From: Symbiodinium natans
Taxonomy: Eukaryota > Sar > Dinophyceae > Suessiales > Symbiodiniaceae
Length of the DNA: 60,000 nt
Direction: 5' to 3'
Assembly: GCA_905221605.1 (NCBI GenBank)
Contig: CAJNDS010002101.1
Location: 1 to 60,000 of the forward strand
The notes beneath the pieces were generated by a model. That model did not search any database. It was not told the DNA's origin and saw nothing but the letters and a program-made list of their open reading frames with translations. Of the stretch, positions 10,711 through 20,593 are shown one piece after another. The translations under genes were made by a program, and so were the position numbers. Positions within the stretch are counted from its first letter, which is position 1; each line of letters opens with the position of its first letter.

Positions 10711-11051
10711 TTCAAGCATCCCTTGCTAGCATCCCTATCAAGGACTTTTGGTAGAAGCGGGCACATCCCTACCCCCTCAGGTGTGTAGCCTTGGCTTCGT
10801 TTGGGACCCTTTTTGAAGGAGCCTCTGTAAGGGAATTTTAAGGGTGAGAATCGGAGTATGCTCAGGGAAGCTCATTTGGGGTACATACTTCTCGGGGTCC
10901 GAGTATGACTCCACTTGCAAGCAGGGCCCTGTGGCCCCTAAACCCTAAACTCTAAACCCTAAACCCTAAACCCCAAACCCCAAACCCTATTGTGTCCAGG
11001 CCCGGGTGAGTTTATCGGGAAAGAGAGTACCTCAAACCCTAAACCGTAAAC

Positions 11052-11140
11052 CTTGGGATGCTCCTTACACTAACAGTCCTTAATAGGGATTACAATGGTA
11101 ACCCCCCCCTCTATTAGAATCCCTACTAAGGACTAGCCCA
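11052..11140. mobile_element. Short TIR element, CTTGGGATG family
   Basis: It begins CTTGGGATGCTCCTTACACT and includes AACAGTCCTTAATAGGGATT; the far end GGACTAGCCCAA is diverged. Better copies are at 23395-23499, 31753-31845 and 52491-52685. Confidence 0.55.
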
Positions 11141-11949
11141 ACCTAAACCCAACAGGCTAAGTGAGCCTGGCTCGATCCAGGACAGCTTTAAACAACCTAC
11201 CCTTTGCTATTTGGCACCGGCGTAATATATGGGGCATTATGCCACAAGAATGGGTACATAGATTCCATGCCGACATATTGGTAAATCAGAACCTTGGCTC
11301 CGGTATTGCTTCTGCAAGAAGCCTCCGCCCGCTCCAGAACCAGAACAGGAGCTCGGGGGAGAGTGAGATGCTTCACTGTGCCAGAGCTTGTCCATGCCTC
11401 AATGGAAAAACAACGTCGGTTTCGCTCACTCTCGCACGAAGCAGGCAAGGTTCATGTTTGTTTTCAAGGTTTCGGGTTTAGGGTGGGGGCACATGCTCAG
11501 GATTGAAGCATGAAGGGTTCAGGTTTATCTTTTGCAGCCGAGCTGCAGCCTGACTCTTGACGAGGACCTTGTAGTCAAGAACTAACCTTTGCCAAGCAAC
11601 AAGCGCCACCACATTGCTTGCTCACTTGTTGCTGAGTATGAAGAGCTTACTAGCACATAAGGTGCAGCAAACCGCTTGAAAAGTTGCCGTCGGCCCGCCA
11701 GGGTTAGATGGGTTTCGGACATGTGATGTTGATGCAACGTGTATTCCCTGGGAGGCTCCTGGGTTCTTGTTCAATTCCTAACCTGATCTGCATGCCCGGG
11801 GGCTTTTGCGCATGACTCTAGGGGTGTGGGGTTTAGGGTTTAGGGTTCACAACGTGGTCCGTGGAATATCGTGGAATGAGCTAGGCTTGGCAGCCAGCTA
11901 GGAGCAAAGGCACATACACGCCAGATTGCCCCCAAAACCCCAAACCCCA

Positions 11950-12236
11950 TACGGGGGGACAATCAAGGAAGGAAATCAACTCCCCTAATCGCCCTGGACT
12001 TATATTCCCCAGATCGAACCAAGAAACAAACAAGAACACGGATAAGAGCAACCCAGGGGGGAAGGAAAGGGGGAAGGAATCCACACCCTTACCAAACCCT
12101 AAGAACCCAGGCACTACTTTTTGAACTTGTGGCTTTCTGTTCAAGCCCATCTTGAGCCAAACATGGTTTACGGGTTCATGAACCCTTCCAACTTCCAACA
12201 CTAACTCCTTTCTACAATACCAATTGCAGCTCCGCA
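11950..12236 (-). repeat. 3' LTR of the retrotransposon
   Basis: 287 bp, identical by eye to the 5' LTR, offset 8357 bp. It is preceded in element orientation by AGGGGGAG and followed by the target duplication TGGGG. Confidence 0.9.
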
Positions 12237-12244
12237 CTCCCCCT
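12237..12244 (-). other. Polypurine tract
   Basis: AGGGGGAG lies immediately upstream of the 3' LTR in element orientation, the expected site for plus-strand DNA priming. Confidence 0.75.
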
Positions 12245-12606
12245 GTCCTAGGATTTCCTAGGACACATTGGAGATGCAGATCCTTTGGCCAAAAACTGCC
12301 ATTAAGGCAGCAGCCAGCTGCTTGAAATGCAAGTTGTGGTTTAACGTCTTCCAGGACGGAATTATAGCACATTGGCTAACCTACTACCCATAGAGAATCT
12401 CTTTTCACCATGATCCTCTCATCACTGAAGACTCCTTGGCCTTCTTCACCACAAACCGTGGTCTTCGCTACGCGAAAAGCTACTGACTTCTACTATCAGG
12501 GATTTCCATACCCTTAATAGTAACCACCACATTGTCAGCACATTGGCTGTTCAAGCGCACCCGTCTCCAGAAAGAGAAAAACTATCCCTTCATCCATACC
12601 ATCCAA

Positions 12607-13011
12607 TCACTTCTTTTTCCGATTGTTGGCAATCTTGAGGTGAAGTTGCAGCAGAATATACTCCAGGTCCGAAACTGTAAGAACAGGATCCTGTACGCCC
12701 CTTTGAATTGAGGATACCAATCCTTCTCTCTTTGCGTCCTCAATCGCCTGGCAAGATTGACCCAGCTCTGCATTCGCAGTGGCAGACCCTGGTGCATCCG
12801 CATCAGATGGACGATCCTTTTCCTCAGGATCTTGCACCATTACCACCTCTTCTTTTTTGGGACTCTGACTTTTCTCCCTCTTCTTTGTCTTTCCACCGAC
12901 ATTTGACTTTGTGCGCGTCTTCGAGGATTTTTCCACTGCAGAAGCCACCACATTGGATGTTGATCCACCCTTCTCAATGATCGTCGGCATCTTCTTCGGC
13001 TTTGGAACCAT
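12607..13011 (-). CDS. Retrotransposon C-terminal frame fragment (134 aa)
   Basis: A Lys/Ser-rich stretch (SKTRTKSNVGGKTKKREK) is followed by a short helical end (TVSDLEYILLQLHLKIANNR) and a stop. It likely forms the C-terminus of the giant protein after a frame change near 13050. The remaining 360 bp to the 3' LTR have no clear frame. Confidence 0.45.
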   Translation of the reverse strand: MVPKPKKMPTIIEKGGSTSNVVASAVEKSSKTRTKSNVGGKTKKREKSQSPKKEEVVMVQDPEEKDRPSDADAPGSATANAELGQSCQAIEDAKREGLVSSIQRGVQDPVLTVSDLEYILLQLHLKIANNRKKK

Positions 13012-13658
13012 GAGAGTGTAAGGATCTTCGATAGCTGCAGCTTTCCTCTTCTTTTTACCTTTTTCTTCTCTTCTTCAACGGCAACCTCCGTCTCCGAAGT
13101 CTCAACCACTCCTTTTTCGGCAGGAATATCCTTGCTGGACTCCCTTTCTAGGGATCTCTTTTTACCTCTTTTGGGATCCTTTTCCTCTCCCAAATTGGCT
13201 CGCTCATACCATATCCTCAGGTCATTGACCCATTCTTCCACCTCCGCGAGCGAAACCTCATACGACTTCACTACTTCGAGAAGTTCCAGCACGGTCAACA
13301 TTTCAGTGGTCCACGAAACCCATACTTGATCCATTTGGTCAGCATCTCCAGTGAACTTCAGGAGTTTGAACAATGGGTCCGCCTCTGCTCGAGCCAAATC
13401 TGGCTTGCCACCGGACAGAAATGAAATCGCCTCCATCAACAGTTCCGTCATCTTGGTCTCTTCGTCATAAACCATACAATCCTCCTCATCATCATCGAAC
13501 TGTTCAGGAGATCTCCTTTTCTCCACCATTTGCACCAGACTTTCTCCTTGGACCATCCCTTGGGGGCGTCCTTGGAGACCTTGGCCTCTGTTCTTCCAGC
13601 GGAACACCATGCTCGAAGACACACCTGTCACCAAATCGACACTTCCCAGACCGAGCAA
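12840..13658 (-). CDS. Retrotransposon frame fragment, acidic and helical
   Basis: It continues after the CCCH fragment in yet another frame: SPEQFDDDEEDCMVYDEETK, a helical segment with MTELLMEAISFLSGGKP and EEWVNDLRIWYERANLGEE, then a Lys-rich tail. The part below about 13050 is probably out of frame. No known domain is recognised. Confidence 0.45.
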   Translation of the reverse strand: MLGLGSVDLVTGVSSSMVFRWKNRGQGLQGRPQGMVQGESLVQMVEKRRSPEQFDDDEEDCMVYDEETKMTELLMEAISFLSGGKPDLARAEADPLFKLLKFTGDADQMDQVWVSWTTEMLTVLELLEVVKSYEVSLAEVEEWVNDLRIWYERANLGEEKDPKRGKKRSLERESSKDIPAEKGVVETSETEVAVEEEKKKVKRRGKLQLSKILTLSWFQSRRRCRRSLRRVDQHPMWWLLQWKNPRRRAQSQMSVERQRRGRKVRVPKKKRW

Positions 13659-13866
13659 ACTGGACGCACCTCACACCAGTTGCATCATGCGAGAACCCAC
13701 AATCCTTTCCAGCGAAACATTCTCTCCCTGCCACATAGTATTTGCACCAATATGAATGTAGCACCACATCATCTTCGGAATGGATGAATTTGCAGTCGTC
13801 ACCGAATTTGCAGCGATCTTTCCCCTTGCCGAACCAATAGCAGAAACCCTTCTTCCTCTTCTCCAA
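13504..13866 (-). CDS. Retrotransposon frame fragment with three more CCCH fingers
   Basis: In a different frame from the 1939-aa ORF but directly continuing it. It holds CYWFGKGKDRCKFGDDCKF-IH, WCKYYVAGRECFAGKDCGFSH-like and CVQFARSGKCRFGDRCVFEH, three CCCH fingers in a row. The total for the element is six. The need to change frame near 13870 points to an indel, a sequencing error or programmed frameshifting. Confidence 0.6.
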   Translation of the reverse strand: MEKRKKGFCYWFGKGKDRCKFGDDCKFIHSEDDVVLHSYWCKYYVAGRECFAGKDCGFSHDATGVRCVQFARSGKCRFGDRCVFEHGVPLEEQRPRSPRTPPRDGPRRKSGANGGEKEIS

Positions 13867-16800
13867 GCGCTCTGCCTGAAGGCCTTTCTAGTGCCAATCT
13901 TCTGCACCCTTTTGATTGGACGTTTCATTGCTCCAACCTTGCATCCAGATGCGTTCAAACGACACAACCTCCTATAACCAACTCTATGTCCCTTCTTCCA
14001 AAGAGCCATAAGAATTTTAGAGGCAGTAACATTCTCCACCTCTACCTTTTCCAATGGTCCCTCACTTCCCGGAACAAACCCATCCATATCTGAAGACCTT
14101 TCCATCTTTTTTGACACCACTTCGTCGAGGTAGTCTTCCGAGATCCAGGGTAAGTTCCCCTTAGAGGAAGGATTGTCATCATTGTTTGGTCCTTCACCAG
14201 GATACCCTTTTGTGCTGTCAAAGATCTTACCAGTAGTGCGGTCCTGCATAGAGAAATTCGAAGCCACGCGGGAGTACACTGACCACAAGAAAATCCTTGT
14301 GTCCGCCAGTCTTGATGACCCACTGGATGTCTCCTCTTCCGGAGAAACTTCTGGCGCTTTGCCATCCCCTCCAGTGTCACCACTTGTCTCACCTCCAGCA
14401 TCTTCAATGGGAATAAGGGATTCATTGTTCCCTTGATCAAGCACCGCACCCTCTGGTCCAAGAACTTCCAGCACCGCTGTCGAAGGATCCACCTCTTCAT
14501 CAGCATCGTCGTCCATCCTTCTCCAGAGAGCCTCCAATTGGTCCGCACAAGTCGCCGCTTGAAGGAACTCCATCAACCGAGCCCTCCCGCGCTGCCAGAG
14601 AAATTCCGAAACCATCACCGACCCTTGGGCTCCCAGATTCAGGAATGGGTGAACCATTTTGGCTACCCTCGCCATAAGTTCAATATGAACTTCCATGCCT
14701 GGACTGCGGCTCCAATCATAGGCAATTGCCTCCATAGCAGTTCCAAACTTGTCAGTATTCTTGAATTCCCCTTCCAGACCAGGAGACAACAAGGCACCCA
14801 TCACCGAAAGAGGATAATTCCCCACCGCCGGCAAGCACGGGTTGTCATGGAACGAATGATGCAGGTCAGTATAATGTCCTTGATCTCTCCTTTGAAAAAG
14901 GAGTGCTCCAGTCCCTAGCTGGGCATTCATTTCATCCACTTGAACCATTTCAGCACATATCCTCTGTGCCATGTGCGCCATTGCTGGCCAGACGGAACGA
15001 TCGGTAAGACCGCGACGCATAACCCAATCAGTTGTTGGCGACTGAATCAGCGTCCTTGGATCATACACCAGAACAACCATCGCACCGTCACCCATTGACC
15101 GATCAGCATCGTCCTCCAGTGCCAGGTTCTCATCCTGTTCGCTTGCACCCTCGGATGACATGCTAATAACCAAATTTCGATCCATCTTGTTGGACCCTTT
15201 TTGGCAGTCTCTTTGCCCCACCGGCAACTTGCCAACTGCAACCTTCCAATAAATCCGAGTCAGAAGGCCTTTAACCAGCAATTGCTGAAGGTCACTCCTC
15301 ACCGGACCACCATCCAACATCTTCGCATCATCACCACGGAGGTCATTGCTCCCACCTTCTCCTTCTTTTTGGTCAGTCTCCTCGCCAGAAATCTGTACTG
15401 CTCCTTCCGGCGCCGTCTCCTGTCCAGCCACTTCTTGCCCAGGAAGAACTTGAGCGCTTTCAGAGACATTCACCTGTCCAGCAACACCTTGCCCAGGTAA
15501 AACCTCATCCGTGGAGCCCACCGCCAGCGAACCAACCATAACTGAACCATCCCTTGCTCTTTTTTGAGACCGTTCAGCTCGACGAGAAGGTTGTGGTAGC
15601 GAAAAAACTTGTGAAGTCACTTCTTGGCGGGTCTCCCCCCGCGACGCTTTGTCGCGCCCTTCGCCAAGGTGAACCGATTTTTTCGGCCCGTCATTGGAGC
15701 CTGAAGAACCACTTTGCGGAACATTGCCACGATTCGCAGTTCTCTGTGAATCCCTTTCTTGCAAAAAGATTTCCTTCAGGCGTTGTACGGCATTGGTCTC
15801 CTCTTCGCTTGAATCGCTTGAGGAAGCGGCATACGAGACCAAAGCCTCCGCCTGTTCATCATCATCCACCACATCTGCCCACGCTCTGCTGAACCGATAC
15901 GACAACCCACCACGAGGCTTCAGTTCCAGTGGCTTCGGCTTTTCCACCACTTCCGCCGGTTGCACTCGTCGTTGTGACCGAGAGCGTGGCACCTGTCGCA
16001 CCTGTTTTTTGTCCAGCAAGGGCCTTCCCCTTCTCACAGGGTTTGATCTTGACCGATACTTTTTTGTTGGTGGATTCACCGGCGGCATTCCAACTCCCAC
16101 CAACCGCAGCTTCTGTACGCACAACGGAGACCTCTGCGCAAGCGTCCAACCATCACGGTACCTGACCTTATCAAAAAGCTCCCGATAGGAGCCTCTCGGC
16201 ATAGTTTTTGCACCGGAGTCTTCAGCTTCACGCACCTGAGTGAGGGTTCGCACCGCCGCTCTTCCAGTCCCTTTGTTCCCAGAAGATTGTTGTACCCGTA
16301 CAGATGCATCAGAAGGAACTGCCTTTTCCGGTCCTCCCGGGCGATATCGGACATCACCAACCAATTGCAGAATTTTGCATGCGGTCACTTTGTTGATCCC
16401 TTTGTCAACCAAATCTTCCACAAAGATGAACTCTTGCAAGTCCGACACATTGGTCACACCAAGCGTAATCATCACCTCACTTACATGAGGGGTATACACC
16501 CACAGGTGTGCGTTGCGAGCCATCCAATTTTCAATTGGCTCCTCCGGATTTTGAAGCTGAGTACCAGTGGATGCAGCCACCGAATTCTTTTGTTCATCAG
16601 CTTCTGCTTCATCCAGAGTACCTTTTTCACCATCTTTTTGTGACACATTGGTCATTTGCAGTGCTTTTGGTGCCGAGGATGAGGAAGATTCAGCTCCCCC
16701 ACTTGCAGGTGGCTGAAACGTGCTTCTATCCGTAATCTCCCATCCTCTCTCTTTTTCAAACCGGACCTGATTGGCCACCTGTACCAAGCGTTTCAGGAGC

Positions 16801-19490
16801 GACAACCGCTCCTCTGACATCTCGTCATGGGAGTACTTGCAGAAATTTAACCCTTTCCGGCAACGTCCTCGGAGGTAATAATCGAAACAGCAATTGTGGA
16901 ACCCTGCGTCCCTGAGTGACTTCCTGGAAGCATTGTCCCAAGATTTGCCGGGCTCCCAAGTCCCTTCCAATGCTATGTCATCGTTGTGAAGGTACCTGCA
17001 TGCAGTCCCATATTTACAACCACCTTGATTGTAATACAGACACAGCCGACCTTTTGGCTCACCCGACGTAGGCTCACCCTTTGATGCACCTTTGCCAAAA
17101 TTGTACTTGGCCCGGCAGGCTAAATCCTCCCGCTCCTGCTGTGCCTCATCCACTGTACCTTCCTCTGTGGGAGGGTCACCGATGTTCCCATCCTCATCAT
17201 CAGCTTCTTGGCTATTCTTTGGATCAGTTGACCCTCCTCCTGGCCAACCTTCACCATAACGACGATGCTCATAGGAACACTCATCACCATTGCGACACCT
17301 TCCCCGATTGAAGAACTTGCACAGCTTGCTGTAACCAGGTGACAACACAGTCTTTGGAGTCATGTGAGCCTTTTTGTACTGGTCAGGGTCCATGTAGGCT
17401 TCCATTGGCCTGTTCTCCCTTTTGCTCATGGATTGCACTGCACCATCAAGCTCCTGCAAAAATAGCTTGGTGTCCAACCAAAGCGCGTTCCAAAACTCAT
17501 CTTCCCCTTGATTCAGCACCGTTGCCACCGCTTCACCCACAACTGGTCGAGAAAATCTCCTTTTTCTGCATGCCAGTTCGAAAAGCGCGTTGTGGTACTG
17601 TTTTCGGGAAAAAGTGGTTAACTTCCCCAAGCCTGTGCTTTCTGTACCATCAGGCTTCCAACCATCATTTTGCAAGATGCCATACGCGCGCCGAGCTTCC
17701 GCATTGAGGAATGCCTGATCTGCAACACACTCCTGTAAATCTTCCATCGGGCGACCCAACAGCATCCCAGTAATTTTGCCAACATAGGCTTCCTCTTCGT
17801 TTCCATTCTCCAGAAGAGCTTTGTAGATCTTTTCTCCATAAAGTTGTCTTTCTTCTCGTTCTTCAGAGGATAACTCCTGTACCACAAGCTCCTCATCGGA
17901 TTGCTCTTCCTCCTGTTTCCAGTCCCATTGACCGTTGGAATCTCGGTACCATTGACCAACATACCATGAATTCGTCCACCACGTACTCCAGCCGCTGGGT
18001 TTCCATTTCCGCAGCGTTGAGGAAGAGTCCTCCACGTCCTCTTCCAAAACTAGAAAGGTGTCCAAGATTATGGTACCATCATCTTCCACTAGTTTCACTG
18101 TTCCATTGACAGTATCACCAAATCTGAAATGACACGTATTGTTCCCTTCTGCAGGAATCAATACATTTAAATCACCAAGGTCCAAAAAGGCTCCATACCC
18201 ATTGATGCAGCGCACTAGACCCATGATCTCATCTCCCTCTTGATAGCAATGTGTCCCAGGTGATTCCAAGGCTCCCGCTCGGGGCATTTTCTTTGTGTGC
18301 TCTTCAGAAACCACCTCTGTATCATCGGCTCCTGGCGCATCCTTTGTTTTCACCTTTGAGTCACACTGCTCGTCCTGCTCCACGAGTCCCACAAGCTCAT
18401 CTTTTTTGTGCTCCTGGACTTCAGGACCTCCCTTTTTCTTCGCCAAAGGCTTTGCCTCATCTGCTGTAATTCGCTCGGTGTCGACTTCCGGCGAACTTCC
18501 AGACGGCAACACTTCTCCCTTCATGGGAGTGGACCCATCATTGGAGTCCTTTGTCACACCTTCTGCAGCAGGCAAATCTTCTTTCACTGCAGGGCAATTG
18601 AGTCGATCATCCACGGCAGGCACGCTTTCTTCCACCGCAGGCTCCTTTGGTTCCATGGTTTCCAAAGGAGAATTTCCACCATCGTTGACCACAGCTGCCT
18701 CATTGGCTCCGGTGTAGCCCTTGTCATTTCGTTCCTCGCGGCTAACTTCAGGTTGCACCAGTGCGTCCACCTGTGAACCTCCATCACCAGCTGCTGCGGA
18801 GACCTGCGCCCCATTGTTGCAGTCGCCCGTGGAACGTAACACCATATGCACCTCAACCCGTGCTTCCTTCGCACTCCAGGTAATATCTGGCGCATCGACC
18901 CGCGCATCATTGGCGCTCCAGGCCTCATTTTTCAGATCTTCCGTGTCTCCAGCTATTCCAGAAGCTTCTTTTTCCCTTTGAATGGCAGGAACCTTGGCAC
19001 AAAACGAAGAGACCTCCTCAGTCGCAACACACGACCTTTTCCCTCCGTCTTCCAAATCTCCAGGACCACATTCCTGAACGACAGGTACCACATCCACCAC
19101 TCGCTCTTCTGCAGCCGACACAGTTCCGATCTCCACATTGGGAATCTTTTCTTCTGGACCTACCGATTCCACCGCTGCCACACCCTCAGAAAGTGCTCCC
19201 ATTCCTTCCCGATCCAGATGTTGAGCCCCAGCGATGTCTGTTCGGTTCCCAGGAATCTCCTCTTCATCAGGAGAACCCGAGGTCGGGGCGTCACCACCAG
19301 CCCTAGGACCGCTATCCCTGATAGTAGAGGAAAAATCTTTTTCACCTAAACTATTTACACTACCCTGGAATGCCCTCGTAGACTCAGTCTTCGGAGTAGA
19401 GGATGAAGAATCCAGTGCCGCCTCCATTTCCAGCTCATTGCCCGAAGGAGACCCAACCACCTCGTCACTCTTCATCTTTTCACCTACCAC
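13671..19490 (-). CDS. Giant retrotransposon protein: S1-like, three CCCH fingers, SAM-like (1939 aa)
   Basis: The first 400 residues are acidic and low-complexity. An S1-like segment (about 416-475, GDEIMGLVRCINGYGAFLDL) follows. Three CCCH zinc fingers lie at about 720-739 (CKFFNRGRCRNGDECSYEH, C-x7-C-x5-C-x3-H), 815-832 (CLYYNQGGCKYGTACRYLH) and 863-885 (CCFDYYLRGRCRKG...CKYSH). About 987-1043 looks like a SAM domain (VMITLGVTNVSDLQEF, then DLVDKGINKVTACKIL). The middle is Ser/Arg rich. The set suggests RNA binding, fitting a gag role or captured host sequence. Near 13880 the true frame seems to shift, because more CCCH fingers continue in another frame. No pol motif was found. Confidence 0.7.
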   Translation of the reverse strand: MVGEKMKSDEVVGSPSGNELEMEAALDSSSSTPKTESTRAFQGSVNSLGEKDFSSTIRDSGPRAGGDAPTSGSPDEEEIPGNRTDIAGAQHLDREGMGALSEGVAAVESVGPEEKIPNVEIGTVSAAEERVVDVVPVVQECGPGDLEDGGKRSCVATEEVSSFCAKVPAIQREKEASGIAGDTEDLKNEAWSANDARVDAPDITWSAKEARVEVHMVLRSTGDCNNGAQVSAAAGDGGSQVDALVQPEVSREERNDKGYTGANEAAVVNDGGNSPLETMEPKEPAVEESVPAVDDRLNCPAVKEDLPAAEGVTKDSNDGSTPMKGEVLPSGSSPEVDTERITADEAKPLAKKKGGPEVQEHKKDELVGLVEQDEQCDSKVKTKDAPGADDTEVVSEEHTKKMPRAGALESPGTHCYQEGDEIMGLVRCINGYGAFLDLGDLNVLIPAEGNNTCHFRFGDTVNGTVKLVEDDGTIILDTFLVLEEDVEDSSSTLRKWKPSGWSTWWTNSWYVGQWYRDSNGQWDWKQEEEQSDEELVVQELSSEEREERQLYGEKIYKALLENGNEEEAYVGKITGMLLGRPMEDLQECVADQAFLNAEARRAYGILQNDGWKPDGTESTGLGKLTTFSRKQYHNALFELACRKRRFSRPVVGEAVATVLNQGEDEFWNALWLDTKLFLQELDGAVQSMSKRENRPMEAYMDPDQYKKAHMTPKTVLSPGYSKLCKFFNRGRCRNGDECSYEHRRYGEGWPGGGSTDPKNSQEADDEDGNIGDPPTEEGTVDEAQQEREDLACRAKYNFGKGASKGEPTSGEPKGRLCLYYNQGGCKYGTACRYLHNDDIALEGTWEPGKSWDNASRKSLRDAGFHNCCFDYYLRGRCRKGLNFCKYSHDEMSEERLSLLKRLVQVANQVRFEKERGWEITDRSTFQPPASGGAESSSSSAPKALQMTNVSQKDGEKGTLDEAEADEQKNSVAASTGTQLQNPEEPIENWMARNAHLWVYTPHVSEVMITLGVTNVSDLQEFIFVEDLVDKGINKVTACKILQLVGDVRYRPGGPEKAVPSDASVRVQQSSGNKGTGRAAVRTLTQVREAEDSGAKTMPRGSYRELFDKVRYRDGWTLAQRSPLCVQKLRLVGVGMPPVNPPTKKYRSRSNPVRRGRPLLDKKQVRQVPRSRSQRRVQPAEVVEKPKPLELKPRGGLSYRFSRAWADVVDDDEQAEALVSYAASSSDSSEEETNAVQRLKEIFLQERDSQRTANRGNVPQSGSSGSNDGPKKSVHLGEGRDKASRGETRQEVTSQVFSLPQPSRRAERSQKRARDGSVMVGSLAVGSTDEVLPGQGVAGQVNVSESAQVLPGQEVAGQETAPEGAVQISGEETDQKEGEGGSNDLRGDDAKMLDGGPVRSDLQQLLVKGLLTRIYWKVAVGKLPVGQRDCQKGSNKMDRNLVISMSSEGASEQDENLALEDDADRSMGDGAMVVLVYDPRTLIQSPTTDWVMRRGLTDRSVWPAMAHMAQRICAEMVQVDEMNAQLGTGALLFQRRDQGHYTDLHHSFHDNPCLPAVGNYPLSVMGALLSPGLEGEFKNTDKFGTAMEAIAYDWSRSPGMEVHIELMARVAKMVHPFLNLGAQGSVMVSEFLWQRGRARLMEFLQAATCADQLEALWRRMDDDADEEVDPSTAVLEVLGPEGAVLDQGNNESLIPIEDAGGETSGDTGGDGKAPEVSPEEETSSGSSRLADTRIFLWSVYSRVASNFSMQDRTTGKIFDSTKGYPGEGPNNDDNPSSKGNLPWISEDYLDEVVSKKMERSSDMDGFVPGSEGPLEKVEVENVTASKILMALWKKGHRVGYRRLCRLNASGCKVGAMKRPIKRVQKIGTRKAFRQSAWRRGRRVSAIGSARGKIAANSVTTANSSIPKMMWCYIHIGANTMWQGENVSLERIVGSRMMQLV

Positions 19491-19504
19491 CAGGCAATGT
19501 CCAC

Positions 19505-20272
19505 TTAGCTTTCCTGCGTATCCAGGCAGTAATAATATTGTCTCCCATCTTCATGGAGGTGCCATTCCCACGTTGTCCCATCGCACGCTTTGATCAGATG
19601 CTCGTCTTTCCGAAAACCATCCCTTTCAGAGACCTGTCGCATCTCGTCCTCTTCTTCGGACAACTGTCGCAACCTCTCAGCCTCCATCTGTAGGATCTCC
19701 TCCTCCCCCATGGCGTATCCAGCAGCAGGTGCAGCTTCAAAGCTGTCCGCACCCTTCTGTTCATGACCGCTTCCACCACCTTGGGAACTCGAAGATGGAT
19801 CCCTTTTGATCTTGTTCAGAGGCCTCCTGGCCGCTTGCAGCACTTCTCCAATCAGATCGGTCTGAGACTCTTGGTCTACCATTCGACCCGAAGTCGAAGA
19901 CGACGGCTGATACCCGTGTTTGTGCAACACTCGTAAAACAGTCACCTCCATTTCACGATCTATACCACCAGTCGCGTCCCAGTTCCTTTTCTCACCAGGC
20001 TTTGGCGATACAGAGACAGCACGTCCTTCAGCTTCAGCATTGCTAACCATATCCACATTGGGATTCATACCCACATTGGGGCTTTCTGCAACCAAGGCCT
20101 CTTCCAGATGTTCTTCAGCGCCGGGAGTCACCTCTTCCAACACCGATCTTTCACCCAGAGACTCAGCTGCACCATTTCCAGCTCCACCATTTTGTCCACC
20201 ATCCGAGGCAGGTTGGAGCCATCGCTTCGGAGAAGGCATTGCTTCTTGATCCCAAAAACCTTGAAAGAACAC
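19505..20272 (-). CDS. Retrotransposon ORF1 (255 aa), WW-like C-terminus
   Basis: It begins 22 bases after the primer site with MFFQGFWDQEAMPSPKRW, so it is the first frame of the element mRNA. The body is acidic and low-complexity. Its C-terminus, TTWEWHLHEDGRQYYYCLDT (about residues 229-248), resembles the first Trp and the YYY core of a WW domain. The second WW Trp-Pro (WTLP) is encoded just past the stop in another frame, so this may be a broken or frameshifted upstream part of the 1939-aa frame. Likely a gag-like protein (inference). Confidence 0.6.
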   Translation of the reverse strand: MFFQGFWDQEAMPSPKRWLQPASDGGQNGGAGNGAAESLGERSVLEEVTPGAEEHLEEALVAESPNVGMNPNVDMVSNAEAEGRAVSVSPKPGEKRNWDATGGIDREMEVTVLRVLHKHGYQPSSSTSGRMVDQESQTDLIGEVLQAARRPLNKIKRDPSSSSQGGGSGHEQKGADSFEAAPAAGYAMGEEEILQMEAERLRQLSEEEDEMRQVSERDGFRKDEHLIKACDGTTWEWHLHEDGRQYYYCLDTQES

Positions 20273-20294
20273 TTAACCGCAGGGAACCTAATTT

Positions 20295-20306
20295 GGGCTC
20301 ATAACC
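20295..20306 (-). other. Primer binding site, half-tRNA initiator Met type
   Basis: GGTTATGAGCCC directly follows the 5' LTR. It is complementary to the anticodon arm of eukaryotic initiator tRNA-Met (GGGCUCAUAACC). Drosophila copia and yeast Ty5 are known to prime from this internal cleaved fragment rather than from the tRNA 3' end. Confidence 0.8.
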
Positions 20307-20593
20307 TACGGGGGGACAATCAAGGAAGGAAATCAACTCCCCTAATCGCCCTGGACTTATATTCCCCAGATCGAACCAAGAAACAAACAAGAACACGGAT
20401 AAGAGCAACCCAGGGGGGAAGGAAAGGGGGAAGGAATCCACACCCTTACCAAACCCTAAGAACCCAGGCACTACTTTTTGAACTTGTGGCTTTCTGTTCA
20501 AGCCCATCTTGAGCCAAACATGGTTTACGGGTTCATGAACCCTTCCAACTTCCAACACTAACTCCTTTCTACAATACCAATTGCAGCTCCGCA
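20307..20593 (-). repeat. 5' LTR of the retrotransposon
   Basis: 287 bp, identical by eye to 11950-12236. In element orientation it starts TGCGGAGCTGCAATTGG and ends GTCCCCCCGTA. An open frame runs across it and is repeated in the other LTR, but this is probably only a consequence of the duplication. Confidence 0.9.

Larger units (their letters stand above)
5921..11944. other. Repeat-rich region without a provable gene
   Basis: This 6 kb holds short CCCTAAA/TTTAGGG tracts (6000-6058, 6166-6258, 8585-8650, 9155-9210, 9660-9706, 10053-10101, 10198-10322, 10617-10710, 10930-10988), a TGATGA-rich patch (7083-7160), a duplicated GGGGTACCCC unit (9334-9440) and a TIR element (11052-11140). A minus-strand open stretch at 8841-9140 (SSYRRVHAAKKPAAQAQHMY) could be an exon, but I cannot support it. 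Confidence 0.5.
11950..20593 (-). mobile_element. LTR retrotransposon lacking a visible pol, copia-type primer site
   Basis: An 8644-bp element on the minus strand. Two 287-bp LTRs (20307-20593 and 11950-12236) look identical base for base, so insertion is recent. CCCCA directly repeats on both sides (11945-11949, 20594-20598) as a 5-bp target duplication. The LTR runs TG...TA. A 12-base primer site abuts the 5' LTR and a polypurine tract abuts the 3' LTR. The interior is filled by minus-strand open frames with S1-like, SAM-like and CCCH motifs. I see no aspartic protease, integrase HHCC/DDE or YVDD reverse-transcriptase motif. It is therefore probably non-autonomous, mobilised by a copia-like partner (inference). 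Confidence 0.85.

Noticed and set aside
13373-19693. Many plus-strand frames of 60-170 codons
   Set aside because: They are shadows antisense to the retrotransposon proteins.
20295-20306. Initiator tRNA-Met-like sequence
   Set aside because: Only the anticodon-arm complement is present, placed next to the LTR, so it is a primer site and not a tRNA gene.
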